Positions 9,039-17,238 of a DNA stretch of 64,000 nucleotides are shown here, one piece after another. The translations under genes and the position numbers were made by a program. The DNA comes from CAYVVT01 sp964454335 (GTDB lineage: Bacteria; Fidelibacterota; UBA8477; JABMPR01). Below the pieces are notes generated by a model. The model had not been told where the DNA came from and searched no databases. It saw nothing but the letters and a program-made list of their open reading frames with translations. Position 1 is the stretch's first letter; every line of letters starts with the position of its first letter. The stretch covers positions 124,001 to 188,000 of the forward strand of contig CAYVVT010000003.1 of NCBI GenBank assembly GCA_964454335.1. The letters are read 5' to 3'.

Positions 9039-10178
9039 TCATTCCCCAGACCGGGCAAGTATCACCCTCAGAAACCTTGGCCGGTAAGAATCTAGACCCT
9101 CGGTTGACAAGTCCAGGGAAGCTGGGGAAGTCACGTAACTGATGATCAGTTCATTTATCTGGTCGGATAGTGCGGGATGGGGTCTGGCGGCATAGGTCAT
9201 GGTGACATGCTCCGGGTTGCTGTAGATCAATACCGGTTCAGTCCAGGGGCCGGTGAGCAGCCTTGCTGTGGTGAGATAGATATCCGGCTGCATGGGATCG
9301 TAAGTTGTGGCTAGAAAGAGATCCCATTCTTCGATATAATGAATATCCGACTCCGTGATACCCGGAAGGAAGAGCGGGACCGGGTCTTCATGGTCTTTCC
9401 GCCAGCGTTCCTTGAACAATCCCTTTGACCAATACTGGATCAGATTGCTATCAGGTTGCTGTGCGAACAGCTTCTCCGGAGCCCTTGCCAGAATAGCGGC
9501 CCTGCCTGCTGAAACATCCTGATAACCAAGGAAATAGATATAATCTTCCCAAAGCATCATGGCGCTGTGGATACCGAAGGATGAAGTACCCACGCCCAGG
9601 TCATAATACCGGCAGGTCCATGAATCCGGGGTTTCTGTGTAATTGTCGATGGCGATCATCACCGTTCCGGCAACCCACCAGGTGAGTTCATTGGCATCCA
9701 TGGCGAAACAGAAGAGCAGCAGTCTGTCTGCGGCGATCAATCCACTGGTTGGCCAATAGTACTTTCCGGGCATATCCGGCTGAGGTGGGAAGAATGCCAT
9801 CTGACTATCCCCCTCCATGCGCCAATGATATTCAATCCTGCCGGGAATGGTCTCGGAACGATCCTCGATAGCGATACAATTATTGATATGCGGACCCTGG
9901 GATCGGCGTATGCCATCTTCTGTCTTCCCCAGAAAAGTATCACCGAAGAGCCAGAGAGTCCGGTGCTCGTCAAGCACGATGGAATGTGCAGCGTCAGCTC
10001 CAAGCCAGCCCTCCGGTTGTGGGACGAACAGCGTGTCATAGGTGTCATGCCATCCAACCGACACTAATTGGACCGGATAGTTATCCGGCCACTCATGCGG
10101 ATCATCGGCCAGGCCAGACAAAACGGTGCAAAGCAGATATACCGAAAGGATATAAAATCGAATTTCTTTATTGGTCAT
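9039..10178 (-). CDS. Secreted DUF4185/DUF5005-like beta-propeller, putative glycoside hydrolase
   Basis: The 379-residue product has a signal peptide (FYILSVYLLCTVLSGLA) after the chosen ATG. That start has GGAG eight bases upstream and is preferred over an ATG 99 bases earlier that lacks one. Repeated blade-like segments include LWLFGDTFLG, NNCIAI, WYW-type aromatic strands and a late GPWTEPVLIY followed by YAARPHP. The same landmarks recur in two other proteins of this window (14261-16225 and 38727-39818). DUF4185 includes GH183 endo-D-arabinanases, and the general fold is a five-bladed propeller like GH43/GH32. I therefore infer a glycan-active role, without a defined substrate or confirmed catalytic residues. 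Confidence 0.6.
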   Translation of the reverse strand: MTNKEIRFYILSVYLLCTVLSGLADDPHEWPDNYPVQLVSVGWHDTYDTLFVPQPEGWLGADAAHSIVLDEHRTLWLFGDTFLGKTEDGIRRSQGPHINNCIAIEDRSETIPGRIEYHWRMEGDSQMAFFPPQPDMPGKYYWPTSGLIAADRLLLFCFAMDANELTWWVAGTVMIAIDNYTETPDSWTCRYYDLGVGTSSFGIHSAMMLWEDYIYFLGYQDVSAGRAAILARAPEKLFAQQPDSNLIQYWSKGLFKERWRKDHEDPVPLFLPGITESDIHYIEEWDLFLATTYDPMQPDIYLTTARLLTGPWTEPVLIYSNPEHVTMTYAARPHPALSDQINELIISYVTSPASLDLSTEGLDSYRPRFLRVILARSGE

Positions 10179-10356
10179 GTCAGGCACTCCGCGAGTAATC
10201 GGCTGGCAGGTATTCATTGCTGAGAACACATCACAGCTTCCATTCTTCATTGATCGGAATAAGTTAATTCTATTCACCTGATTCAGTCACGCCTAATTGA
10301 TGGTGCTGGAGGTGATTTACTGAATTCCAATGCTTTTAATTGATAAGGGGAACACC

Positions 10357-11199
10357 ATGACGGGGAATATTCCGGTATTGATGGCACGGGGTCAAGGTCT
10401 TGCTGAAGCCTGGGAGAATTCATTGACCGAACTTTATGAGAATGGCTGTGATATCAAAACTGAATATGACCGTAGTGAAGACCCACCCAGTAAGGACTGC
10501 TCCATGACCATCGTGGTCGAGGAGCCCCTGAGCGAACCGATGATCCACCGCGACATACCTGCGGGGCTGGAGGATCTGCAGGAGTATGTCATGGAAGTCC
10601 TGGATGGTATCAAAGACCACCTCATCAGGGATCCTGAAGATCCCGATGATACACGTTGGGAGTATACCTACCATCAGCGACTATTTGCCTACACTTTGCC
10701 TTCTACTGAGAGCGTATTCGATCAGATCGACATCATGGCACAGAAACTGGCTGAAGTCCCTTACACCAGGCGTGCCCAGGCCATTACCTGGAAGGTCTGG
10801 GAAGACAATGAATGTTATGATCCTGCCTGTCTGCAGAGCATCTGGTGCCGGATCCTGCCAGATGAGGACGGCACTTGGATCCTCAATACAAATATCCGAT
10901 TCAGATCCAACGATGCTTACAAGGCTGCGTTGATGAACATGTTCGCCTTCATACAGCTTCAGCAGAAGATTGCAGAGCGGATCTCTGTGCTTTCCGGGAA
11001 GACGGTCACCTTAGGTCGCTATGTACATCAGGCGGACAGCTATCACATCTATGGATCAAACCTGGAGGAGTTCCAGCAAAGATTCCTGGGGATGAAGGCT
11101 GAACGTAGCTTTGATGAACGTACCTACCGCTATACGGACATGAAATTCATGATGGACGAGGCAGTTAAGGGCATTCTCGACAAGGTCGCCGCCATGTAG
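10357..11199 (+). CDS. Thymidylate synthase-like protein
   Basis: This 280-residue protein carries most landmarks of the ThyA fold: RRAQAITW (about 138-145), Cys158 in DPACLQS at the position of the catalytic PPCH cysteine, RSND at 183-186, and DSYHIYG matching the D-H-Y substrate-binding segment. The histidine after the catalytic cysteine is leucine here, and the first third (about 1-100) does not resemble canonical ThyA. Similar divergent thymidylate-synthase-like proteins are known in archaea and some bacteria. The start has AAGGGG six bases upstream; an in-frame ATG 27 bases earlier is less likely. It is a lone plus-strand gene inside a minus-strand region, ending 6 bases from a convergent gene. 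Confidence 0.7.
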   Translation: MTGNIPVLMARGQGLAEAWENSLTELYENGCDIKTEYDRSEDPPSKDCSMTIVVEEPLSEPMIHRDIPAGLEDLQEYVMEVLDGIKDHLIRDPEDPDDTRWEYTYHQRLFAYTLPSTESVFDQIDIMAQKLAEVPYTRRAQAITWKVWEDNECYDPACLQSIWCRILPDEDGTWILNTNIRFRSNDAYKAALMNMFAFIQLQQKIAERISVLSGKTVTLGRYVHQADSYHIYGSNLEEFQQRFLGMKAERSFDERTYRYTDMKFMMDEAVKGILDKVAAM

Positions 11200-11205
11200 C
11201 CGGTC

Positions 11206-12351
11206 CTAATCCCATTCAAGGGGCTGGACCTGGCCTGTCTTCTGGGATTCCAGCGCAGCGGTGAACAGAAGATGACTGTTCGCCACCTCATCCGGCCGAA
11301 CACAGCCATAGAGTCCTGGATCCTTCCCACAGAGCTCTTCGACGAAGGCTGCCCACATCTGCAGAATGGAATCGGTGAATCCGAACTCAAAGATCCCCCC
11401 GGTTATTGCGGGATATACAGATGCATATCCCAGATCCTCCCGCTGCCAGGTCTGTACCTCTCCTTGCTTGTACTCCATGCTGAAGAGGGCGCGAGGATCC
11501 TTTGTGCTGAAGGAGTAGCTCTTCACACTACCCAGTATCTTGAAATACCAGGTATTGGTCTCCCCTGGCGCGATTCGCCAGGTCTTCAGGGTCATCGGGA
11601 ATCCGTCTTCGGGATTCTCAACATCGCAGTGCAGGGTGGCATTGTCCCAGGTCTCACAGGGTACCAGTTCACCACCTGAACTTAGACGTTGCGGTATAAT
11701 GTTCTGCAGCTGGGCAAAGACACTACTGGGCCGGAATCCAAGGCGAAAGGGTACATGGAGGACATGCATACCGAGATCTCCCATGCAGCCGTATTCACCA
11801 TTGATGTCCACCATGCGTTTCCAATTGATGACCTTGTCAGGGTTGATATCGCTGCTGTGCAGAAAGCCTGATTCAATCTGCAGGATACGTCCCAGCTCCC
11901 CTTGCTGCACCGCCTTCATGATACGGACAGCACCTGGATAATATGGAAATTCTGATGCACAGCGTACGAGGAGATCGTCATGCTGCTCAATCTCGCGAGT
12001 GATAGCCTGATTCGCCTTCAGATCTATCCCGAAGGGCTTCTCACCGAGAAGGTGTTTTCCACTTCTCAGGATATCGATGTAGACGCGTTCATGAAGATGA
12101 TGCGGGATAGCACAATAAACGGCTTCGACGTCTGGATTCGAAAGCAGTTCCCTGGTGTCGGTGGTCGTTTGATGGATGCTCTGAAAGGAGTCTGTGAACC
12201 AGTTAAAAAGTTCTGGGTTGGTATCGCACACAGACACGATCTCGGGAACGGCGGAAGTGTCGGTAAGATGCATCCAGCGTCCGACTGCACTGGCGAATTC
12301 ACGCCCCATCAGACCCAGTCCGATGATCCCAAAAGGAATACGACGCTTCAT
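11206..12351 (-). CDS. Gfo/Idh/MocA-family oxidoreductase
   Basis: The 381-residue protein begins MKRRIPFGIIGLGLMG, a Rossmann dinucleotide site near residues 7-15. EKPFGID follows near 100, where the lysine is the usual catalytic residue of the family. The C-terminal half has the alpha/beta domain of sugar dehydrogenases. These enzymes oxidise or reduce sugars or inositols with NAD(P), and some act in stepwise glycoside cleavage. The chosen ATG lies one base after the aldolase stop, with GGGGACGG upstream. The longer reading frame would run into the aldolase gene. The pairing with an aldolase suggests a sugar-catabolic pair. Confidence 0.8.
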   Translation of the reverse strand: MKRRIPFGIIGLGLMGREFASAVGRWMHLTDTSAVPEIVSVCDTNPELFNWFTDSFQSIHQTTTDTRELLSNPDVEAVYCAIPHHLHERVYIDILRSGKHLLGEKPFGIDLKANQAITREIEQHDDLLVRCASEFPYYPGAVRIMKAVQQGELGRILQIESGFLHSSDINPDKVINWKRMVDINGEYGCMGDLGMHVLHVPFRLGFRPSSVFAQLQNIIPQRLSSGGELVPCETWDNATLHCDVENPEDGFPMTLKTWRIAPGETNTWYFKILGSVKSYSFSTKDPRALFSMEYKQGEVQTWQREDLGYASVYPAITGGIFEFGFTDSILQMWAAFVEELCGKDPGLYGCVRPDEVANSHLLFTAALESQKTGQVQPLEWD

Positions 12352-12352
12352 A

Positions 12353-13198
12353 TTATTCCGTCCCCTGCAATATCTCCATAGCTTTGGGCACATCAGCATC
12401 CTTGTGCACCACGGCCATGAGAGCCTGTGTCATGGATCGAGGATTTTCGTGCTGGATGACATTTCTCCCATAGACGATCCCCCTGGCACCCTGCTTCATC
12501 AATTCCACCGTGCGGGCGAAGATCTCTGCTTCACTGGCTTTCCCACCACCTCTTACCAGCACGGGACAGTGCTGGGCGATCTCAATGACCCGATGGTATT
12601 CACTCACATCCTCACAGGGATCAGCCTTAATGATGTCGGCTCCGAGTTCCACGGCCTGGCGGACCAGGGGCAGGATCTTCTCGATGTCCCCATCAACCAT
12701 ATAGCCACCAGCTTTCTCATTGCCCTGCATGACCAGGGGTTCCACCATGAGAGGCATTCCATATAGCTCTGATTCCCGCTTGAGTGCATTGATGTTGTTG
12801 ACACAGGCCTTATGCAGTCCGGGTTGATCCGGGAGTTGCAGCAGATTGACCACGACACAGGCGGCATCCAGCACAAGGGCCTGTTCCACCGGACGGTCGA
12901 TCATTTCGCTCCACAGCTCACTGGGGATCACCTTTCCATAGCAGTTGGCAATGTCTGTACGCAAAACAAGAGCCGGTTTATCCCGACCTGGCTGATCTTG
13001 AAGAATGGGAGCAGTACCGGGTGAAAGCTGTATGGCGTCTGGATCTGCTTCAATGATGGCATGGATTGCACCGGTCATATCCTCGATGCCATTGAGGAAG
13101 CTGTATTCATCGAACATGCCATGGTCGATGGCCACATCAAAACACTTACCGGAAACATTGAACAGTCTACCCATCCTGGCTGAAATACTACTCATCAT
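12353..13198 (-). CDS. Class I aldolase, fructose-bisphosphate aldolase/DeoC-LsrF type
   Basis: This 281-residue TIM-barrel aldolase resembles the archaeal-type class I fructose-bisphosphate aldolase (DhnA/FbaB) and LsrF. The Schiff-base lysine is Lys191 in GADIIKADP. The N-terminal DHG is at 25-27 and the phosphate-binding loops appear as VRGGGK (215-220) and GIVYGRNV (240-247). No metal ligands are needed for this class. A ribosome site TAGGATGGG precedes the start, and an intrinsic terminator of the upstream operon ends about 40 bases before it, so it has its own promoter or depends on readthrough. It could split fructose 1,6-bisphosphate or a related sugar phosphate made by the kinases of this window. 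Confidence 0.8.
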   Translation of the reverse strand: MMSSISARMGRLFNVSGKCFDVAIDHGMFDEYSFLNGIEDMTGAIHAIIEADPDAIQLSPGTAPILQDQPGRDKPALVLRTDIANCYGKVIPSELWSEMIDRPVEQALVLDAACVVVNLLQLPDQPGLHKACVNNINALKRESELYGMPLMVEPLVMQGNEKAGGYMVDGDIEKILPLVRQAVELGADIIKADPCEDVSEYHRVIEIAQHCPVLVRGGGKASEAEIFARTVELMKQGARGIVYGRNVIQHENPRSMTQALMAVVHKDADVPKAMEILQGTE

Positions 13199-13235
13199 GT
13201 CCCATCCTACCCCTTTGTTGGGTGGTTAATCGTGC

Positions 13236-13281
13236 AGGAAAATAACAAGGCAGCCAGATGATCTCACGTCACCTGACTGCC
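13236..13281 (-). terminator. Intrinsic terminator of the outer-membrane operon
   Basis: On the minus-strand transcript the segment 13281-13249 folds into a stem GGCAG-U-CAG-G-UGA against UCA-U-CUG-G-CUGCC with a 7-base loop. The two internal positions are G-U pairs. It is followed by a U-rich run (UUGUUAUUUUCC). On the plus strand the same two positions would be A-C mismatches, so the structure is specific for minus-strand RNA. It lies about 35 bases after the stop of the gene ending at 13316. Confidence 0.8.
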
Positions 13282-13315
13282 CTCTGTAGTTTGCTGTTAG
13301 AAGTCTCTACGTGCT

Positions 13316-14191
13316 CTATTTCAAGAGCATCATCTTTCGGGTTTCTACCCCTGCCGAACTCGTCAGTTTGTAGAAATACGTTCCCGAGGATAGCAGCGTG
13401 CCCCTGGAATCAGTCCCATTCCAGGTTTTAGAATATTCACCCGCAGGCAGAATACCGCTGTGTAGGGTCTTCACCAGGATCCCGTTCAGGTCGAAGACAG
13501 CCAGTTCAATTCGTCCTGTGTGCGCTAAGGTAAATTGAATCTCGGTGACAGGATTGAACGGATTCGGATAATTCTGTACAAGTGTCACGTCACTGGGAAG
13601 GACATTTCCTTCAATGATACCAACCGGGCCCCCCACTGTAATGGGGTGTGGATAGGATATATCATAATAACCATCCTCAGTGAAGTCCAAGGCCGCATGC
13701 GTCACGAAATATGCCAGGTTGAAGTTGCCGGTGTCACTGCCAGTTACCATGTCAATAAAGACATCGGTATAGGCCGTATCCGCCCCGCCGGAGTATTCTG
13801 GTGGGGATATGTACGCCGTTACACCCTGATAGATTCTCCATTCCATCCCTTCTTGAGGAGGATAGTAGAATGATAATGAATCTACCCAGTTGGAATCCAT
13901 CACACCACCAAGATTGGCATCCAGGCTGTCATTGTGCAGGAAGGTGCAGTAATCTGGTCCAAAGACATCACCCTCATAATAGACTGAATCCACCTCCCAA
14001 TCCAGGGGGACATGCAGCCCGACGATGAGGTTATGTGGATTGGGATCCTCTTCGAAGGTTTTCATTAAGAAAACTGTCTGGATGGGCGTATTCACATTTG
14101 CCTCACTTGGCTGATCGACATCAGTGATCTCGAAACAACCAGCCAGCAATACAGCCACGACAATGGTAATGACTGGTAGCATCTTTTTCAT
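13316..14191 (-). CDS. Lipoprotein-type secreted protein with T9SS C-terminal sorting domain
   Basis: The 291-residue protein starts with a lipoprotein signal (MKKMLPVITIVVAVLLAGC, lipobox LAGC, Cys19). It ends in a T9SS type A sorting domain: NYPNPFNP near residue 208, then the beta-sandwich VFDLNG and a C-terminal ending RKMMLLK. The middle (about 30-190) is acidic, rich in aromatic residues and resembles no family I can name. Part of it (VPLDWEVDSVYYEGD) looks like the N-terminal region of the neighbour at 14261-16225, so the two may share a module. AAGGAG lies six bases before the chosen ATG. It is the last gene before the terminator at 13236-13281. Confidence 0.7.
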   Translation of the reverse strand: MKKMLPVITIVVAVLLAGCFEITDVDQPSEANVNTPIQTVFLMKTFEEDPNPHNLIVGLHVPLDWEVDSVYYEGDVFGPDYCTFLHNDSLDANLGGVMDSNWVDSLSFYYPPQEGMEWRIYQGVTAYISPPEYSGGADTAYTDVFIDMVTGSDTGNFNLAYFVTHAALDFTEDGYYDISYPHPITVGGPVGIIEGNVLPSDVTLVQNYPNPFNPVTEIQFTLAHTGRIELAVFDLNGILVKTLHSGILPAGEYSKTWNGTDSRGTLLSSGTYFYKLTSSAGVETRKMMLLK

Positions 14192-14260
14192 CTCAATCTC
14201 CTTACGCTTGTTTTCCCCGTCTTCATCGATATAGCTCAAATATAAATCTCAATGATCATC

Positions 14261-16225
14261 TCACTTGAGTAAAGTGACTTTGGTCATAGCAGTCTTGCTG
14301 GTGGATCGATCAACCGCAATTATGATGTAGATCCCGCTCTCAACCTCGGATCCCCGCTCATTCCGGCCATCCCAATAGAAATCAGTATTCCTGGCCAAAT
14401 TTTCCTGTCTCCATGTCCTGATCAACTCACCCGCTACATTGTAGATGCGAATATACGCCGGGGCTTCCCTCGCGGCAGCAATCTTTATTCGAATCCTGGT
14501 GTTGAAGGGATTCGGAAAGGCGGTCAGAATATAAGCTGAGGGGGAAATCAAGTTCGAGACTTCGCGGATCCCTGTGGCTTCATGGTGATCATAGATCAGC
14601 CGGATGAATCTCGGGTGATAGATATCTGCATTCTGAAAGTGTTCACTGAAACTGAATGTATTGACTTCATAGCTGATGAGCAGTTCGTCCTCAGGTGTAA
14701 GATGTGGATGAGCTTTGGCGTTATAGGTGAAGGTATTTGCACTGATCTCTGTTTCAGGTGGGGTCCAGATGACCTCGGGTTGGCTGAAGGGTCCTACTGC
14801 TGTGTTCGCTCGAGCAATGCACACGGGACCAGATATACCATTTCTGAGGAAGGTCAGGATATACTCTCCCGCCTCCGTTTGTATAACGCTATGTTCCTGA
14901 CTTATCTCGTAAATGATATCCTGGCAATCCGCGATATCTGATGACCATCCGATCCCATCCCAAAATGTCCAGGCACCGGCATGACTCAAGGAATCCTCAA
15001 GAACTCGTGCGGCTACCAGGGCTTTTCCTCCAGAAAAGCTCCTGGGACCGTATACGTAAATGTATCCATCCGGTTCCGGACAACCGCTGCGTTCGGTCTG
15101 TGGCAATATGGCCTGACCGAACACGATCTGTGATCCGTCATCTGGATCAGTATACTCCACAGGCATATCGCGTTGTTGGACATTCGTGACGTAGCCGTTT
15201 GCATCCAGGACACCAGAAGCCAGGATGACGCCGGCGATGGCAAAGGAGGCCTGCGGATCTGATTCCATTCTAAGTAAGAAAATGTGAACGCTGTCCTCGA
15301 GGCTGATCCCATCCATTTGCCAGCACCACTGCCCCTCTTCGGTTAACGGTGTCTGCGGAATGATCCAGGCCTCATCCCCGCCAGGTCCACTCCCCCAGAG
15401 GAATTCGATCTGATCTTCATCGGGTAGTGAGCCAATTAGGTATGATTGACTGTTATTTACCAGTTGAGTACCTGGAAGACGCTGCCCTTCAGGGCTTACT
15501 TCCCCGAGAAAGGTATCACTGAAGTGGATCAAGGTTCGTCTGTCCCCGGCTTCTTGGAAATACTCGTATCCGTTCAATGGAATGGAGTATGTACCGTCCC
15601 CGCCTGTCCAGCCACTGTCACGATAGAAGAGGGCAGTCCAATCATCGGCTGCTTCAACCCGGTAGCTGAGATAATCATAGAGTCGCGGGATCCCGAAGAA
15701 ATGGGGATATTCAACCTGGGTCCAGGAACCACTGCCATCATGGGTGGCTCGGGTGGCCACACAGGCCAATTTGTACAATCCCAGACTGTCGCCGATCTCA
15801 AATTGCAGGGTTGCCTCAAAGGTTTGCGCGGTAGAGTAGCTGAATGAGGTGTCGGTATGAAATGCGGTCCAGGCCATTCCCGGATTGAAGCGTTCCAAGG
15901 GATATTGGGTAGAGACGATCTCTGTCCAGGATTCATCTATAATGAGGGTTCCATCTCCAAAATCGGCAGTCCAGGACGCCTGCAGCAGTTGCCAGTCCGC
16001 TGGTACCAGAACCGCCAGAACACCTTCGGCCACCTGATTCTCGGGGATCACATCGTCAAGGATCTCGATGCGTATTGCTATAGTTTCTCCCTGGGATCCC
16101 TCCTGAGGACTCTCCATACTTGTGATCCTGCAGGACGTCAGGACAAATAAAGGGAGTACCAGCATTATGAACATGTGCTTGCTGAATGAGAGACTGTATT
16201 GCTCAGATTGGAACAAAATGGACAC
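14261..16225 (-). CDS. Lipoprotein with N-terminal sandwich, DUF4185-like propeller and T9SS sorting domain
   Basis: The 654-residue product begins with a lipoprotein-like signal (FIMLVLPLFVLTSC, Cys32). Residues about 40-190 resemble the core of the neighbouring lipoprotein (VLVPADWQLLQASW). Residues about 200-550 form a propeller-like region with FSDTFLG, VNNSQSYLIG and a late YNAKAHPHL, the same landmarks as the other two DUF4185-like proteins. A T9SS sorting domain with AFPNPFN occupies about 575-654. It begins with GTG overlapping the upstream stop by one base (TAGTG). I infer a cell-surface glycan-binding or glycan-cleaving protein acting with the TonB receptor of this operon. Confidence 0.65.
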   Translation of the reverse strand: MSILFQSEQYSLSFSKHMFIMLVLPLFVLTSCRITSMESPQEGSQGETIAIRIEILDDVIPENQVAEGVLAVLVPADWQLLQASWTADFGDGTLIIDESWTEIVSTQYPLERFNPGMAWTAFHTDTSFSYSTAQTFEATLQFEIGDSLGLYKLACVATRATHDGSGSWTQVEYPHFFGIPRLYDYLSYRVEAADDWTALFYRDSGWTGGDGTYSIPLNGYEYFQEAGDRRTLIHFSDTFLGEVSPEGQRLPGTQLVNNSQSYLIGSLPDEDQIEFLWGSGPGGDEAWIIPQTPLTEEGQWCWQMDGISLEDSVHIFLLRMESDPQASFAIAGVILASGVLDANGYVTNVQQRDMPVEYTDPDDGSQIVFGQAILPQTERSGCPEPDGYIYVYGPRSFSGGKALVAARVLEDSLSHAGAWTFWDGIGWSSDIADCQDIIYEISQEHSVIQTEAGEYILTFLRNGISGPVCIARANTAVGPFSQPEVIWTPPETEISANTFTYNAKAHPHLTPEDELLISYEVNTFSFSEHFQNADIYHPRFIRLIYDHHEATGIREVSNLISPSAYILTAFPNPFNTRIRIKIAAAREAPAYIRIYNVAGELIRTWRQENLARNTDFYWDGRNERGSEVESGIYIIIAVDRSTSKTAMTKVTLLK

Positions 16226-17238
16226 TAGAAACTGAATCCAGCGCTGAAATGATGGATTGAACCCAAGGCGGTTCTATGGGGATTCAACGCGTAATCGATC
16301 CGCATACGTTCAGTCACCTTGATCCCGAAGCCATACACCGCGGTTTCCTCATCAGTGGATCGATGACCTCCTTCCAGCAGGTCATCATCCCCACCAAGGA
16401 ACATCCTCCATCCAGCACGTCCATAGAATCGATCCATCAGTGCGTATTCCATAGCGATGGAGAATTGTTCTAGATTGTCTATAGGATGACTTAGTTCAGT
16501 GAGTAACAGGAGGTTAGAGTTATTTCCTTCAAGTAGATCAAGACCAAGTCCTACGCGAAAGATGAGAGGCATTCTGAGAGTCTGTTCGATGACCTTGAGA
16601 TCGGGTCCAAAATGCTGAAAAGTGAAACTCACGCGCATGTCTTGCCATCCCATGAAATAGGTGGCTCCCAGATCGATGAGGACATTGTCGGTCGTATACT
16701 CGGCAAGGGTTTCACGCACGACTTTGATCTGCCCGCCGATCCCGAGTTTATCAGTAAAACGACGTGCCATGCTCAGTCCGATCTGAAGGTCACCAGCCGA
16801 AATCAAATTGCCGGTACCCAGAGGTTGCATAACAGTGGTTTCTTCGATCTTACTGATGCGGAAGTCGATGAGGGTCATACCCAACACAATGCCGCCAACC
16901 GGTGTGGCCATGGCGACACCATTGTAGACGCTGCCGGCGAACCAGTTGTAGGTGGTAAACGTGATATCGGAACGAGAGAGGAAAGCAATACCGGCAGGAT
17001 TGTGGAAAAGATTCTCGGCCTGCCCGACAAGTCCCGTTCCTGTCATGGCCAAGCCGGCACTGCGGGCTCCCCCACCCATCTTGAGGAAGTTCATCCCGGT
17101 TGTCCCTACGGTTGAGAATTCAAAGCCATAATCAAACAGACGTTGAGCCTGTGCATGTTCAACACTGAGCAATAGGCACAATGTCGCCAGTATGGTCACA
17201 GATCGCTTGGATCGATTAATGGTATCTCTCATTCTCAT
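16225..17238 (-). CDS. PorV/PorQ-family outer-membrane protein
   Basis: This 337-residue predicted barrel has a signal peptide (VTILATLCLLLSVEHAQAQ). Its mature start reads GMNFLKMGGGARSAGLA, then LFHNPAGIAF, which are hallmarks of PorV/PorQ (UPF0164) proteins. PorV helps shuttle and attach T9SS cargo at the cell surface; related proteins may be outer-membrane transporters. The C-terminus ends in Phe (FSAGFSF) as expected for a barrel. The start overlaps the stop of the upstream T9SS-cargo gene by 4 bases (ATGA), and the next gene overlaps by one base. Three neighbouring cargo proteins carry sorting domains, so a dedicated secretion role is plausible. Confidence 0.8.
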   Translation of the reverse strand: MRMRDTINRSKRSVTILATLCLLLSVEHAQAQRLFDYGFEFSTVGTTGMNFLKMGGGARSAGLAMTGTGLVGQAENLFHNPAGIAFLSRSDITFTTYNWFAGSVYNGVAMATPVGGIVLGMTLIDFRISKIEETTVMQPLGTGNLISAGDLQIGLSMARRFTDKLGIGGQIKVVRETLAEYTTDNVLIDLGATYFMGWQDMRVSFTFQHFGPDLKVIEQTLRMPLIFRVGLGLDLLEGNNSNLLLLTELSHPIDNLEQFSIAMEYALMDRFYGRAGWRMFLGGDDDLLEGGHRSTDEETAVYGFGIKVTERMRIDYALNPHRTALGSIHHFSAGFSF

